A DNA stretch of 64,000 nt from Anaerovirgula multivorans (GTDB lineage: Bacteria > Bacillota > Clostridia > Peptostreptococcales > Natronincolaceae), in contig NZ_FZOJ01000024.1 of NCBI RefSeq assembly GCF_900188145.1, positions 1-64,000 on the forward strand, read 5' to 3'. The notes beneath the pieces are model-generated. The model made no database searches. It was not told where the DNA came from and saw only the letters and a list, made by a program, of their open reading frames with translations. How positions within the stretch are numbered: position 1 is the stretch's first letter; each line of letters opens with the position of its first letter. The position numbers and the translations under genes are program-made. Below are positions 6,045 through 15,363 of the stretch, in pieces.

Positions 6045-7670
6045 TCACTTAGTATTGATGAACCAATCCTCTATGCCGTTAAATAGATTGTAGTTGTTAG
6101 GCTTTATTTCCCCTTTTACTTTATCTCTAACTACGATTGATCCATTTTTAAAGAATAAACTAAAGTAAGGTAGCTCTTCAGCTATATGTTTTTGTAATTG
6201 GCTATAGCTCTTTTCTTTTTCAGTTCTACTCGGTGCTCTAAAAGCTTCTTCTAATAACTCATCGATTGTCTCATCATAATAGGAAATAAAATTACTTCCT
6301 CCCATTTGTGTGGAATGAAATGCAAAGGATAAATCCGGAATATAGGATAGATCCCATCCTCCTAATATCATGTCAAAACTGCCTTTAGATACGCGATCAT
6401 TGAATTCTTCCCATTCTAATAATTCAACATCTATTTGGATGCCTATCCGTTCTAACTCCTCTTGAATAAAGAAGGCTGCCTTCTCCCTTAAAACATTATC
6501 TTTGTTGGCAATTAAATTAAAGTTCAAGGATGTACCCTCCTCATTTACTCTGGTGGCATGATCTCCTTCAGATAAATATCCACTTTTCTCTAATAGCTCA
6601 ACAGCTTCATCTACATTGTAGCCATATTGCAAACTATCTTCCTCATAGATTGATGTTAGGGGATATACAGGAACATCTACAACTGTTCCGTGGCCTAAAT
6701 AAATGTTATTGATCAGCTTATGACGATCTACCCCATAGGCTATGGCTTTTCTTACATTTTTATCTTTAAGGATTGAATTTTTGAAGTTGAACCCAACAAA
6801 TTCATAATTGCGAGAAACGTACTCATATACCTTGACGTTTTTGTTTTTAGCATATTTTGCCCAATCAATAGAAGTTGGCTGCGCTAGATCAATATCTCCA
6901 TTTTCAAATACAGATAATTGCGACTCTACATCTGGAACGATAACAGCATCTACTTCTTTAATATAAGGCTTTTGGCCCCAATAATTTTCATTTCTTCCTA
7001 ACTTAATATTTCTCATAGTTTCATAATCACTTAATTGAAAGGCCCCTGTCCCTATCATAGGAAAATCCATATCTGTTAATCTGCTGACGTTATTACCTTC
7101 AAATAAATGTTTTGGTAATATTGGAAAGGTCATCACCTCTAGACCGTTACTAAAGGGTCTAGAAAAGGTTATATTGATCACCCCTTCTTCTACTTCCCTT
7201 ATATCAGATATCTGTTGTAGGCTTGTCCTAAAAACAGAATTACTACTTACATTTTTAATATTTCCTTTAATCAAATTAGTAGTAAAAATAACATCTTCAG
7301 CTGTGAAAGGTTCTCCATCATGCCAGGTAACCCCTTTACGTAAATGAAATTGAATACTTTGACCATCTGCTGCTACATTCCACTTTTCTGCTAGTAAAGG
7401 CTGTATATCCATATTTGTATCAAAGGTTACTAATCCTTCATATATCAAGTGATGTAATTGAAACAAGCTATAATTGTTGTTAAATAGAGGGTTTAAAGTA
7501 TTGAATCTCGTTACCGATACCTTCAAGGTTCCTCCATCAGCTGGTTCATAGTTTTCTATAATGTCTTCAACTTCTTCTTCGTTGTTAGTTGCTTCCTGTG
7601 GACTACAAGCAGTCATTAGGATTGCTATAATCACAACCAATGATAGAATAAAATATTTTTTGTTTTTCAC
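6045..7670 (-). CDS. ABC transporter substrate-binding lipoprotein, family 5
   Basis: The chosen start is a GTG at 7670 with GGGAGGGG eight bases upstream, giving 541 residues; an in-frame ATG at 7721 lies before a non-signal stretch and is less likely. The N-terminus is a lipoprotein signal ending LMTAC, with the lipid-bearing Cys near 22. The family 5 (peptide/nickel type) signature GVTWHDGEPFTAEDV is clear, as are the YDETIDELLEEA and SYSQLQKHI regions near the C-terminus. It is extracytoplasmic and membrane-tethered, and delivers oligopeptides or a similar solute to an ABC permease. No permease or ATPase gene adjoins it, so it may serve a distant transporter. Confidence 0.9.
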   Translation of the reverse strand: MKNKKYFILSLVVIIAILMTACSPQEATNNEEEVEDIIENYEPADGGTLKVSVTRFNTLNPLFNNNYSLFQLHHLIYEGLVTFDTNMDIQPLLAEKWNVAADGQSIQFHLRKGVTWHDGEPFTAEDVIFTTNLIKGNIKNVSSNSVFRTSLQQISDIREVEEGVINITFSRPFSNGLEVMTFPILPKHLFEGNNVSRLTDMDFPMIGTGAFQLSDYETMRNIKLGRNENYWGQKPYIKEVDAVIVPDVESQLSVFENGDIDLAQPTSIDWAKYAKNKNVKVYEYVSRNYEFVGFNFKNSILKDKNVRKAIAYGVDRHKLINNIYLGHGTVVDVPVYPLTSIYEEDSLQYGYNVDEAVELLEKSGYLSEGDHATRVNEEGTSLNFNLIANKDNVLREKAAFFIQEELERIGIQIDVELLEWEEFNDRVSKGSFDMILGGWDLSYIPDLSFAFHSTQMGGSNFISYYDETIDELLEEAFRAPSRTEKEKSYSQLQKHIAEELPYFSLFFKNGSIVVRDKVKGEIKPNNYNLFNGIEDWFINTK

Positions 7671-7848
7671 AATGTCCCCTCCCTTTTTTGAAACTGACTG
7701 TAGTAATCTATATAATTCCAATAATATCTATTATAATATATTTATAGATTCCTTGAAACCTTAAGAATCTTCCATTTAAAAAAGATAATAAATATAGGCC
7801 TAAGTGTATTAAAATTTATAAGCCTATATCTATTTATGTTAACCTCAC

Positions 7849-7880
7849 AGAAAAATAAGGCTTTGACACCTTATTTTTCT
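7849..7880. terminator. terminator after the transglycosylase gene
   Basis: A perfect 12-bp stem, AGAAAAATAAGG and its complement, around an 8-base loop, just past the stop at 7897. A second weaker inverted repeat sits at about 7790-7833. Confidence 0.8.
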
Positions 7881-7896
7881 AACTAAATAGTATTCC

Positions 7897-8472
7897 TCAG
7901 TTGCTATAGAGCCATCTATATACTTTATAATCCCTCAGTACCTTCTGTAGATAGATTTTAGTTTCTTTAAAGGGAATCTCATCTAGTGTTTCTCCATCTC
8001 TACTATATTCAGGATTTTCCAACCACCCACTTACATTACCATTCCCTGCATTATAGGCGGCAATGATTAGCTCTAGGTTGTTATCAAATTCCTTATGAAG
8101 TATATTAAGATACCAGCAGCCAATTCTAATATTCAAATCAGGTCCATATAACATCTCTTCTCGATAGTTTTCTATAGGCAGCCTTTCTGCAGCCCAGCTG
8201 CCGGTTATTGGAGCAATTTGCATCAGCCCCTTCGCTTCTCTACGAGATAGAGCATTAGGATTAAATTTACTTTCATTGCGCATAATGGCTGCCACAAGAT
8301 AAGGATCTACATTATATTCCTCAGCATATACTTCAATAATATCTCTATAATGGATAGGATAAATAACTTTTAGCAACCATTTTCCATTTTGAAGGGCAAC
8401 CACCACTGCTGCAACAATAAGAATAGCTGCAATAATACGAAAGAGTTTTTTAGTTAAAATAATCAGCAACAA
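7897..8472 (-). CDS. membrane-anchored lytic transglycosylase (SLT domain)
   Basis: 191 residues starting at a TTG with GGAGGG upstream. A membrane anchor (about 11-27) precedes a compact Slt70-type catalytic domain. The catalytic glutamate lies in MRNESKFNP; GLMQIAP and IAAYNAGNGNV are the other family motifs. The enzyme cleaves peptidoglycan glycan strands, forming 1,6-anhydro ends, on the outer face of the membrane. It is the third gene of polA-coaE-slt, 14 bases after coaE, an arrangement I believe is common in Clostridia. Confidence 0.9.
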   Translation of the reverse strand: MLLIILTKKLFRIIAAILIVAAVVVALQNGKWLLKVIYPIHYRDIIEVYAEEYNVDPYLVAAIMRNESKFNPNALSRREAKGLMQIAPITGSWAAERLPIENYREEMLYGPDLNIRIGCWYLNILHKEFDNNLELIIAAYNAGNGNVSGWLENPEYSRDGETLDEIPFKETKIYLQKVLRDYKVYRWLYSN

Positions 8473-8486
8473 TCATCCCTCCAAAG

Positions 8487-9086
8487 CTATTCCCTCATAA
8501 TCATCCCCCATATTTTTTTCACTTGTTTTATTAATTCCTCTAAGTCTCCAGAATTATTGATTAATCTATCGGCAAAAGGAATTTTTTTTTCAGTAGGCAT
8601 TTGAGATTTTATCCTTTGATTAGCTTCCTCGAAGGATAAACCATCTCGTTCCATTAAACGTTGTATTTGTAAAATTTTCGGCACTACAACAATCCAAACT
8701 TCATCTACCTTATTCTTAAGATCTGTTTCAATCAACAATGCAGCATCTAATATTATAACACGATTAGATTGATTTTGTTTATAATAATTTATTTTTTTAT
8801 CTATAGCTTTAAATATCCTAGGATGGGTGAATTGATTCAATTTTTCTAAATGGCATGGATTACTAAATACAATACTACCCAGTTTTTTCCTATCAAGTTG
8901 ATCATTTTTTAGAAGTATTTCCTCACCAAAATAGGATACTATATCTACATAGGCTGGTTTTCCCTTTTCCACGACTTCTCTAGCAATTTTATCAGCATCT
9001 ATGATAACTGCTCCTAGTTCTCGCAGGGTGTTAGAGACTGTAGTTTTTCCACTGGCAATACCTCCAGTTAATCCTATGGTTTTCAT
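8487..9086 (-). CDS. coaE: dephospho-CoA kinase
   Basis: 199 residues, the normal length. It has the P-loop GLTGGIASGKTT at 5-16, the ADKIAREVV segment that binds dephospho-CoA, and the lid region ERDGLSFEEANQRIKSQMP. It phosphorylates the ribose 3' hydroxyl of dephospho-CoA, the last step of coenzyme A synthesis, in the cytoplasm. It lies 14 bases after polA with AAGGAG before the ATG, so it is part of the same operon. Confidence 0.97.
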   Translation of the reverse strand: MKTIGLTGGIASGKTTVSNTLRELGAVIIDADKIAREVVEKGKPAYVDIVSYFGEEILLKNDQLDRKKLGSIVFSNPCHLEKLNQFTHPRIFKAIDKKINYYKQNQSNRVIILDAALLIETDLKNKVDEVWIVVVPKILQIQRLMERDGLSFEEANQRIKSQMPTEKKIPFADRLINNSGDLEELIKQVKKIWGMIMRE

Positions 9087-9100
9087 TCTATAACGACTCC

Positions 9101-11779
9101 TTACTTTGTATCATACCATGTATCTCCACTAGCCAAGTCCACTTTTAGCGGTACCTTTAAACCCATAGCCTCCTCCATAGAATCTTTTACAAGGGCAGCT
9201 ACCTTCTCCACTTCATGATCTGGACATTCTACAATGAGTTCATCATGAACCTGCAAAATCAACTGGGCAGTATAGCCACCAGCTTTAAGGTTTTCATAAA
9301 CCTTTACCATCGCTATCTTTATAATATCAGCTGCACTTCCTTGGATAGGGGTATTCATAGCTATTCTTTCACCAAAGGAACGTATATTGAAATTTCTTGA
9401 GGCAATCTCAGGTAAATATCTCCTACGGTTTAATAAAGTTACAACATAGCCTTTTTCTTTAGCTGTTATTACAATTTCCTCCATATATTTTTGAACAGAA
9501 GCATACTTTTCTAAGTAGCTTTCAATATATTTCTTTGCTTGATACCTAGAAATATTTAAATTTTCTGCTAAACCAAAATCACTAATTCCATAGACAATTC
9601 CAAAGTTCACTGCCTTAGCACTACTCCTCATGGCAGAGGTCACTTCCTCAATAGGCACGTCAAAGATTTCTGATGCAGTTCTTGTATGGACATCTTGATC
9701 ATTAAGAAAGGATTCCAGTAGATTTTTATCCTCTGATATATGAGCTAAAACTCTTAACTCAATTTGAGAATAGTCAGCATCTATAAATTTATTGTTTTCA
9801 TCAGCTCTAAATACCTTCCTCAATTGCCTGCCTATCTCTAATTTAATAGGGATATTTTGCAGATTTGGCTCAGTACTAGATATTCGTCCAGTGGTAGTCA
9901 CCGTTTGATTGAAATTAGAGTGTATTCTTTCTGTTATAGGATTAATAATATTCAGTAGACCATCTATGTAAGTGGTTTTAATCTTTGTAACTTGTCTATA
10001 GTCTAAAATTTTAGGTATAATCTCATGTTGATCATACAGTTTTTCTAGCACTTCTACATTAGTAGAGTACCCGGTTTTAGTTTTTTTAATAGGAGGCAGC
10101 TGTAATTTGTCAAATAGTATTTCTCCTAGTTGCTTAGGAGAATTAATATTAAATGTATCTCCTGCTAGTTTATAGATTTCCTCCGTTAATCCATCAATCT
10201 TATCTTTAAATTCTATTTTAAAATTCTCCAACATATGCTTATCTACTTTAATTCCTTTAAATTCCATAGAGGCTAACACTTCTGTTAGCGGTAGCTCTAC
10301 TTCATAGTAGAGTTTAGTTAGCTGTAGCTCTTCTAATCTTGCTTTTATTGTTTCCACTAATTGAGCTACTGCCCTCACCTGTTGATACAAATAGGTCTGA
10401 AGTTTTTCAGCAGACACTTGATTTACTTCAATTTTACTTTTGCCTTTTCCCCTTAGTTCCTCTTCATCCATAAGGTTTTCTCCAAAATATTGGGCTGCTA
10501 AATCCTTTAGGCTATAGCTGCTTTTGGCCGGGTCAATTAAATATTCTCCTATCATGGTGTCAAAGCTAATATTTCTTATCGTTATACCATATGGATAAAA
10601 ATGTAGTATTTCTTTTTTCATATCATGGCTGATTTTTTCAATTGCTTCTTCCTCTAGGATCTCCTTAATTTCATCTATGACTTGCTTAGCTTCTTGAAAT
10701 TCTCGTAAATCTATGTAATATTGTTTTATCGTATCACTAGCTATAGCTATGGCAATAACTTCATCTTGGAGGATATTTTTTTCAGTTGTTATCGATTTAA
10801 AAATGATTTTCTTTTTCTCTTTGATCAGTTTAAGGATTTCCTGTAAAGCATTCATTTCTTTAATAACTTCTAGGGATAATTTGTTTTCTTCTACGCTTTC
10901 ACTTTCTGAAAAAGTCGCCATCACCCTATTAATTAAACTATTGAATTCATACTTTTTAAATATCTCCAAAATTTTATTTTTGTCAAATTCTTCTACCCTT
11001 AAACTTTCTACACTCATTTCTACTGGCACATTGGTTACAATAGTAGCTAGTCTTTTGCTTAAAATAGCCTGTTGCACGTTATCTTGTATTTTTTCTCTTA
11101 ATTTGTCAGCAAAAATTTGATGGCTGTTTTTTACTAGGTTTTCAATAGAACCGAATTCTTTAATAAGTTTAATCGCTGTCTTTTCACCAACCCCTGGTAT
11201 ACCAGGAATGTTATCAGACTTGTCCCCCATTAAGCCCTTCAAATCTATAAATTGTAATGGGGTGACTTCAAAGTCCTCAAATACCTTTTTATCATCATAA
11301 ATTTCTAAATTGGATATTCCTTTTTTAGTAATGAGGATTTTCGTTCTATTCGATGCCAGTTGGAGGGCATCCTTATCTCCTGTCACGATGAGGCTTTCAA
11401 AATCCCTTCCTTCACAATACTTGGCTAGTGTACCAATCAAGTCATCTGCCTCGAAGCCTTCAATCTCTATACGATAGATATTGAGAGCATCTAATACCTC
11501 CTTTAGAGGTTCCATTTGCTCCGCCAGTTCAGGAGGCATTTTTTTTCTTCCTGCCTTATAGGCATCATACTCCTTATGTCGGAAGGTGGGGGCCTTTTTG
11601 TCAAAGGCTACGCCTATATATTGAGGATGATATTCCTCCATTACCTTAAAAAGCATTGTCATAAAACCATATATAGCATTTGTATGCTGTCCCTCTTTAG
11701 TTGTAAGAGGGGGTAAAGCATAAAAAGCTCTATTAATCAAACTATTGCCGTCTATAATAACGATGCGCTTATGTTCCAT
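9101..11779 (-). CDS. polA: DNA polymerase I
   Basis: 892 residues in three domains. The N-terminal 5' nuclease domain (about 1-290) keeps its acidic sites (IIDGNSLINRAFY, GFEADDLIGT, VTGDKDALQL, GDKSDNIPG). The middle domain (about 310-480) has the 3'-5' exonuclease fold but lacks the catalytic acids: the place of D-x-E is taken by IIFKSITTEKN, and ISHDMKKEI replaces the second motif. Proofreading is thus probably absent, as in Bacillus-type enzymes. The polymerase domain is intact: DADYSQIELRVLAH (motif A), RSSAKAVNFGIVYG (B) and QVHDELIVE (C). It processes Okazaki fragments and fills repair gaps. Confidence 0.97.
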   Translation of the reverse strand: MEHKRIVIIDGNSLINRAFYALPPLTTKEGQHTNAIYGFMTMLFKVMEEYHPQYIGVAFDKKAPTFRHKEYDAYKAGRKKMPPELAEQMEPLKEVLDALNIYRIEIEGFEADDLIGTLAKYCEGRDFESLIVTGDKDALQLASNRTKILITKKGISNLEIYDDKKVFEDFEVTPLQFIDLKGLMGDKSDNIPGIPGVGEKTAIKLIKEFGSIENLVKNSHQIFADKLREKIQDNVQQAILSKRLATIVTNVPVEMSVESLRVEEFDKNKILEIFKKYEFNSLINRVMATFSESESVEENKLSLEVIKEMNALQEILKLIKEKKKIIFKSITTEKNILQDEVIAIAIASDTIKQYYIDLREFQEAKQVIDEIKEILEEEAIEKISHDMKKEILHFYPYGITIRNISFDTMIGEYLIDPAKSSYSLKDLAAQYFGENLMDEEELRGKGKSKIEVNQVSAEKLQTYLYQQVRAVAQLVETIKARLEELQLTKLYYEVELPLTEVLASMEFKGIKVDKHMLENFKIEFKDKIDGLTEEIYKLAGDTFNINSPKQLGEILFDKLQLPPIKKTKTGYSTNVEVLEKLYDQHEIIPKILDYRQVTKIKTTYIDGLLNIINPITERIHSNFNQTVTTTGRISSTEPNLQNIPIKLEIGRQLRKVFRADENNKFIDADYSQIELRVLAHISEDKNLLESFLNDQDVHTRTASEIFDVPIEEVTSAMRSSAKAVNFGIVYGISDFGLAENLNISRYQAKKYIESYLEKYASVQKYMEEIVITAKEKGYVVTLLNRRRYLPEIASRNFNIRSFGERIAMNTPIQGSAADIIKIAMVKVYENLKAGGYTAQLILQVHDELIVECPDHEVEKVAALVKDSMEEAMGLKVPLKVDLASGDTWYDTK

Positions 11780-11877
11780 CTTTTTTCTTCCCTTCTTCCA
11801 GTATTTATCAATATTTTAACACGTATTCTTAGGATAGTAAAATTATAATTACCTTTATCTATAGTATTGACCAAAAA

Positions 11878-11910
11878 GAAAAAATGAGCTCTTATTGAAC
11901 TCATCTTTTT
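11878..11910 (-). terminator. terminator overlapping the anti-sigma gene end
   Basis: The arms GATGAG and CTCATTTTTT on the minus strand surround an 8-10 base loop; the stop codon at 11901 lies within the stem. The T-run follows on the minus strand. Confidence 0.65.
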
Positions 11911-13148
11911 CTCTTCCATTTTTTATAGCCAAAGTAACCTATCGGTCCTCCTATTACTGCCAGTATCATTAAAGGAGGTAACATCCCGAATAATCCAACA
12001 AACCCGTTTTCCAACATTTTCATTATATTATTGATAGAATGAATAAAATTGTTTTTTGCTCTACTCCACAGATCGTCATTGAGAGACAGCAGAGATAGAC
12101 CTTCATCCTTTACTTGCCTTATATTAAGATCGATGGTAGCCATAGATACTAAACCATCATAGCCTCTCAGGGTGGTGGTTAAATAATTAATCTGTGTTCT
12201 TATTCTATTTAGTTCATTTTCAATCTGTAATAGATCCTCCACTCGATCCGCCTTCTGTAAAATATCTCTTAGTCTTTCCTCTTGAATCTTTAGATTTTTC
12301 ACTTGATTATCGATATCCATATAGCTTTCGGTAATGTCTTCTCCTGAAGTATTTTCCTCCATAACAACACCTAAAGCTTTTATTGATTCAAAAATTCTAG
12401 TAAAATCATTGCTTGGTACCCTTAACTCCATATTAGCATTTTTAAGGGATTCCTCTGGTTTTTCACGATTTTGGAAATAATAATAGATTTCACTATGCTG
12501 GACAAATCCATTTGAAGCTTCCACCAAATTTAATACCTCTTGATGCATGTCATCAAAATTCTCAACTTCAACCGTAATTCGTCCTCTTTGAATAATCTTA
12601 CGAGAGGTTTGCATCGTGGTGTCCTCTGTCAATGTTGGCTCTGCTGGAGAAAATTCAGCTTCCTGATCTTCCATAGCAAAGTTCATTGCTTCTTCTTTCG
12701 CCTGTCGCATGCCGTCATTGCCTATGTCAAGGGCTGTTGCCATTTCATTGTTGACTATTCCCCCATAGGAGTCCATTGCCGCATCTGCTGCCCTAGGAGC
12801 CTCAGTTGACTTCATATTAAAGGAAAGATTAGAGAGCATTGCCCCTGATATCACAGTGATTAGCAGTCCTGCCGCAATACAGCCTACTAGTTTCCATCTA
12901 AAAGAAGCAAATTTCTTTTTAAGTGGAGCTTCTTGTCGCAGCTTTTTGCCTAATTCCATACTGAAATCCTTTGGTAAAGGTATTTCTTCTATCTCATTAA
13001 CGGAGTTGATCATCAACTTGAAGTTTTCATACTCCAATTTACAATTTGGGCATTCGTCTAAATGCTGTTCAAAAACCTGTTTTTCTTCTGGTGTAAGATA
13101 GTCATCTATATAGGATGATGCATATATATCAAAGCTTTTACAATCCAC
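11901..13148 (-). CDS. anti-sigma factor-like membrane protein (zinc finger, DUF4349)
   Basis: 415 residues. The N-terminus is a putative zinc finger of anti-sigma type, with H at about 29 and C34-P-N-C37. A membrane helix follows (about 84-107), then a linker, a DUF4349 domain (about 180-380; QRGRITVEVENFDDM near its start, and a coiled-coil region rich in NQVKNLKIQEERL) and a second membrane helix at the C-terminus (about 385-408). It lies 13 bases after an ECF sigma factor gene. It probably binds that sigma factor at the membrane and releases it on an envelope signal sensed by the outer domain. Confidence 0.85.
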   Translation of the reverse strand: MDCKSFDIYASSYIDDYLTPEEKQVFEQHLDECPNCKLEYENFKLMINSVNEIEEIPLPKDFSMELGKKLRQEAPLKKKFASFRWKLVGCIAAGLLITVISGAMLSNLSFNMKSTEAPRAADAAMDSYGGIVNNEMATALDIGNDGMRQAKEEAMNFAMEDQEAEFSPAEPTLTEDTTMQTSRKIIQRGRITVEVENFDDMHQEVLNLVEASNGFVQHSEIYYYFQNREKPEESLKNANMELRVPSNDFTRIFESIKALGVVMEENTSGEDITESYMDIDNQVKNLKIQEERLRDILQKADRVEDLLQIENELNRIRTQINYLTTTLRGYDGLVSMATIDLNIRQVKDEGLSLLSLNDDLWSRAKNNFIHSINNIMKMLENGFVGLFGMLPPLMILAVIGGPIGYFGYKKWKRKR

Positions 13149-13161
13149 AGTATCCCTCCTT

Positions 13162-13746
13162 TCATGAAGTCACTTTGTAATTTTCACTAATTATTTCTTT
13201 AAGATTGCTTCGTGCACGACTAATTCGGGACTTAACGGTCCCTACTGATACATTAATCATTTCAGCTATCTCTTGATAGCTAAACCCCTGAATATCTCTT
13301 AATATAATAATATTTCTTTGCTCATAATTTAATTGGTTGATGGCATCATGTACCATCCTTTTTATTTCATTTTTTTCAAATAAACACTCCGGAGTATTTA
13401 TTTCATCAGGTATTTCTCTTTGATAGCTTTCCCCATCCTGCTGTTTGTCTATATACAGGAGCTTGGCTTTCTTGTTTTTACGTATAAAATCAATACATAC
13501 ATTGTTTACAATAGAATACAGCCATGTTGAGAAACTACTGTTGCCTTTAAAATTGTGAATAGATCTGTAGACCTTTACTAATGCTTCTTGAGTTATATCA
13601 TTGGCATCTTCAAGGTTTCCCAACATACGATAAGCTATGTTGAAGGCTCTTTTTTGGTAGCTAGCTATTAACAATTCAAAGCTTTCAACATCCCCTGTTT
13701 TGGCCTTCTCTATTAGAACAGCCTCTTGATGTTGCAACAAACTCAC
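13162..13746 (-). CDS. ECF RNA polymerase sigma factor
   Basis: 194 residues starting at a GTG with GGGAAGGGAG upstream. Region 2 contains AYRMLGNLEDANDITQEA and STWLYSIVNNVCIDFIRK. Region 4 contains LNYEQRNIIILRDIQGFSY and the helix-turn-helix ISVGTVKSRISRAR-type segment (here INVSVGTVKSRISRAR). It matches the SigW-like extracytoplasmic group. It is co-transcribed with the membrane anti-sigma gene downstream. A fitting ECF promoter upstream suggests autoregulation. Confidence 0.95.
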   Translation of the reverse strand: MSLLQHQEAVLIEKAKTGDVESFELLIASYQKRAFNIAYRMLGNLEDANDITQEALVKVYRSIHNFKGNSSFSTWLYSIVNNVCIDFIRKNKKAKLLYIDKQQDGESYQREIPDEINTPECLFEKNEIKRMVHDAINQLNYEQRNIIILRDIQGFSYQEIAEMINVSVGTVKSRISRARSNLKEIISENYKVTS

Positions 13747-13767
13747 TCCCTTCCCTCTAATTTATTA

Positions 13768-13792
13768 GACGAAATACTATTTATTTTGTTCC
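13768..13792 (-). promoter_or_regulatory. ECF-type auto-promoter
   Basis: GGAAC (13792-13788), exactly 16 bases, then CGTC (13771-13768), upstream of the sigma gene on its strand. GGAAC/GAAAC with CGTC is the usual ECF promoter pattern. Confidence 0.7.
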
Positions 13793-13819
13793 AATAAAAT
13801 CTACTTCTATTTTATCATA

Positions 13820-13847
13820 AGTAGATAGCTAAAAGTAGATAGCTAAA
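13820..13847. repeat. 14-bp tandem repeat, two units
   Basis: AGTAGATAGCTAAA occurs twice without a gap, just upstream of the sigma-factor promoter region and adjoining repeat R3a. Confidence 0.6.
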
Positions 13848-13874
13848 ATCTACGATTTTATGTCAGTCACTCAT
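13844..13874 (+). repeat. dispersed hairpin repeat R3, copy a
   Basis: The hairpin TAAAATC-TAC-GATTTTA is followed by TGTCAGTCACTCAT. A minus-strand copy with compensating changes (TGAAATC-TAT-GATTTCA, then TGTCAGTCGCTTAT) lies at 47639-47669. Confidence 0.55.
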
Positions 13875-13977
13875 CCTGAGGGTAATCTTTGATTTTGTGA
13901 TAATCACTTAGTTAGCATTCTTCAACGTATTTCATTGACTTTATCTGCTTAAATACGTTAAGGATAAGCTAATAATT

Positions 13978-14005
13978 AAAAATCAGTGGATATCCACTGA
14001 TTTTT
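13978..14005. terminator. 28-bp palindromic terminator
   Basis: A perfect palindrome (AAAAATCAGTGGAT and its complement). It includes the last codons and stop of the membrane protein gene (stop at 13983) and ends in T-runs both ways. Another inverted pair, AACGTATTT/AAATACGTT (13924-13959), follows. Confidence 0.75.
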
Positions 14006-14942
14006 GACAATATATTTCAATGTTGTTTTTTTGACTAAAAGGATGAAAAACACTTCGGACTAAACGTTCCTCTTGATTATAATAAAAACTAGCATGATGT
14101 TTAAACTCATTTTTTATACGGTATCTTAAGTCCGTCATCCTAACAATCAACTTTTCTTTTTCCTCAATTAAATCAGTGTGAAAAAATGGTGTGAAATTTT
14201 CAAAGTAGATTCCTAATTGATGCTTAAGGGATTTTTCTATTATAGGTGATGCCACTTTTTTAAGCTTCTTAACGATATTCATGGCATTAGTTACGCTGTT
14301 GATTTCTCCTACTATATAATGACTATCGCTATCCACAATATAATCCCATTTAAACAAATTGAAATCCGAAGGCATTACAATAATGGATCTAACAGAATCT
14401 CCATAAATGCCAGCAAGCTTTCTTTTTATCCTGCTTTTATCCAACCATCTGTATAATAAATAAGAGCTGACGATAACTGCCATTCCAGTATAAGCTAGTA
14501 CGCCTCTTGGTTTGAAGATGATACTAAATAACGACAAAAGCATGAAAACTGGATCATAGATCATTAAAAGATTTGAAGAATATTTTTTCCTATTAAAGGG
14601 ATATAATAATGCTACTCCGTAGGAATTGAAATAGTCAAATAGGGTATGAGATAATCCACCTAAAAATGTCCATAAAAAAACCTCATAAAAAGAGAAGTTA
14701 TTATAAATAAGGGATAAGATGATCGTTGTTAATCCTGATATTAAAGCAAAACCCGGTATGGAATGGGATTCAACACGATGATGGTTCAAATACACATAAT
14801 CTCCTTTAACTCTTGTAATAATATCAAAGTCAGGGGAAATACTACCAATAACAGCTCCCAAACAAGCAGCACTACTTAATGCAGGTGTATGACCTAGGCT
14901 ATAAAGAGCCAAACCAATAACCCCATGTGATATCGGATCCAT
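13983..14942 (-). CDS. YdjM/YfhP-type membrane metal-dependent hydrolase
   Basis: 319 residues. It starts MDPISHGVIGLAL and carries ISPDFDIITR, NHHRVESHS and GGLSHTLFDYFNSYG. These conserved His/Asp motifs are typical of the YdjM/DUF457 family of predicted membrane-bound metal-dependent hydrolases. Four to five membrane helices fall in the first 170 residues; the C-terminal 150 residues are soluble. The reaction is unknown for the family. It is monocistronic, and its terminator overlaps the stop codon. Confidence 0.85.
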   Translation of the reverse strand: MDPISHGVIGLALYSLGHTPALSSAACLGAVIGSISPDFDIITRVKGDYVYLNHHRVESHSIPGFALISGLTTIILSLIYNNFSFYEVFLWTFLGGLSHTLFDYFNSYGVALLYPFNRKKYSSNLLMIYDPVFMLLSLFSIIFKPRGVLAYTGMAVIVSSYLLYRWLDKSRIKRKLAGIYGDSVRSIIVMPSDFNLFKWDYIVDSDSHYIVGEINSVTNAMNIVKKLKKVASPIIEKSLKHQLGIYFENFTPFFHTDLIEEKEKLIVRMTDLRYRIKNEFKHHASFYYNQEERLVRSVFHPFSQKNNIEIYCQKSVDIH

Positions 14943-15047
14943 TCTTTTCCCCCTTTTCTAGTTGTAGCTTACATAAGCTTTAGTTACTTCATTATAACAA
15001 AATCTGTTAGCTATTTATAGTTGTATTATTTTCTATTGTTTTTTCTG

Positions 15048-15076
15048 TTGACATCGTCTTTCTTTTATGGTATCAT
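15048..15076 (+). promoter_or_regulatory. promoter of tRNA-Leu(CAA)
   Basis: TTGACA (15048-15053), a 17-base spacer, and TATCAT (15071-15076), 19 bases before the tRNA 5' end. Confidence 0.8.
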
Positions 15077-15095
15077 AACTTTTGTAGCTTAATAA

Positions 15096-15182
15096 GCCGT
15101 GGTGGCGGAACTGGCAGACGCAGCAGACTCAAAATCTGCCGCTCGCAAGGGCGTGGGGGTTCGATTCCCTTCCACGGCACCA
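15096..15182 (+). tRNA. tRNA-Leu(CAA)
   Basis: 87 bases with an encoded CCA. The acceptor GCCGTGG pairs with CCACGGC. The anticodon stem GCAGA/TCTGC encloses loop CTCAAAA with anticodon CAA. A long class II variable arm (CGCTCGCAAGGGCG) and T loop GGTTCGATTCC complete it. A terminator follows 30 bases later. Confidence 0.96.
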
Positions 15183-15212
15183 AACGTGCACACACAAAGA
15201 GTGTATATAGAT

Positions 15213-15241
15213 AAAAAATAGACCATACCGGTCTATTTTTT
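15213..15241. terminator. tRNA terminator
   Basis: The stem AAAAAATAGACC/GGTCTATTTTTT encloses a 5-base loop. Confidence 0.85.
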
Positions 15242-15363
15242 TATTTATATTAACTTTATTTCAAAACCGCACTACTATGTTTTAAGCATTGTGCTTAGAA
15301 TGCAAAAATCTTTTTATTATCTCATATAACGCGAGTATTCTTGAAGTGATGTATCATTTGCAT

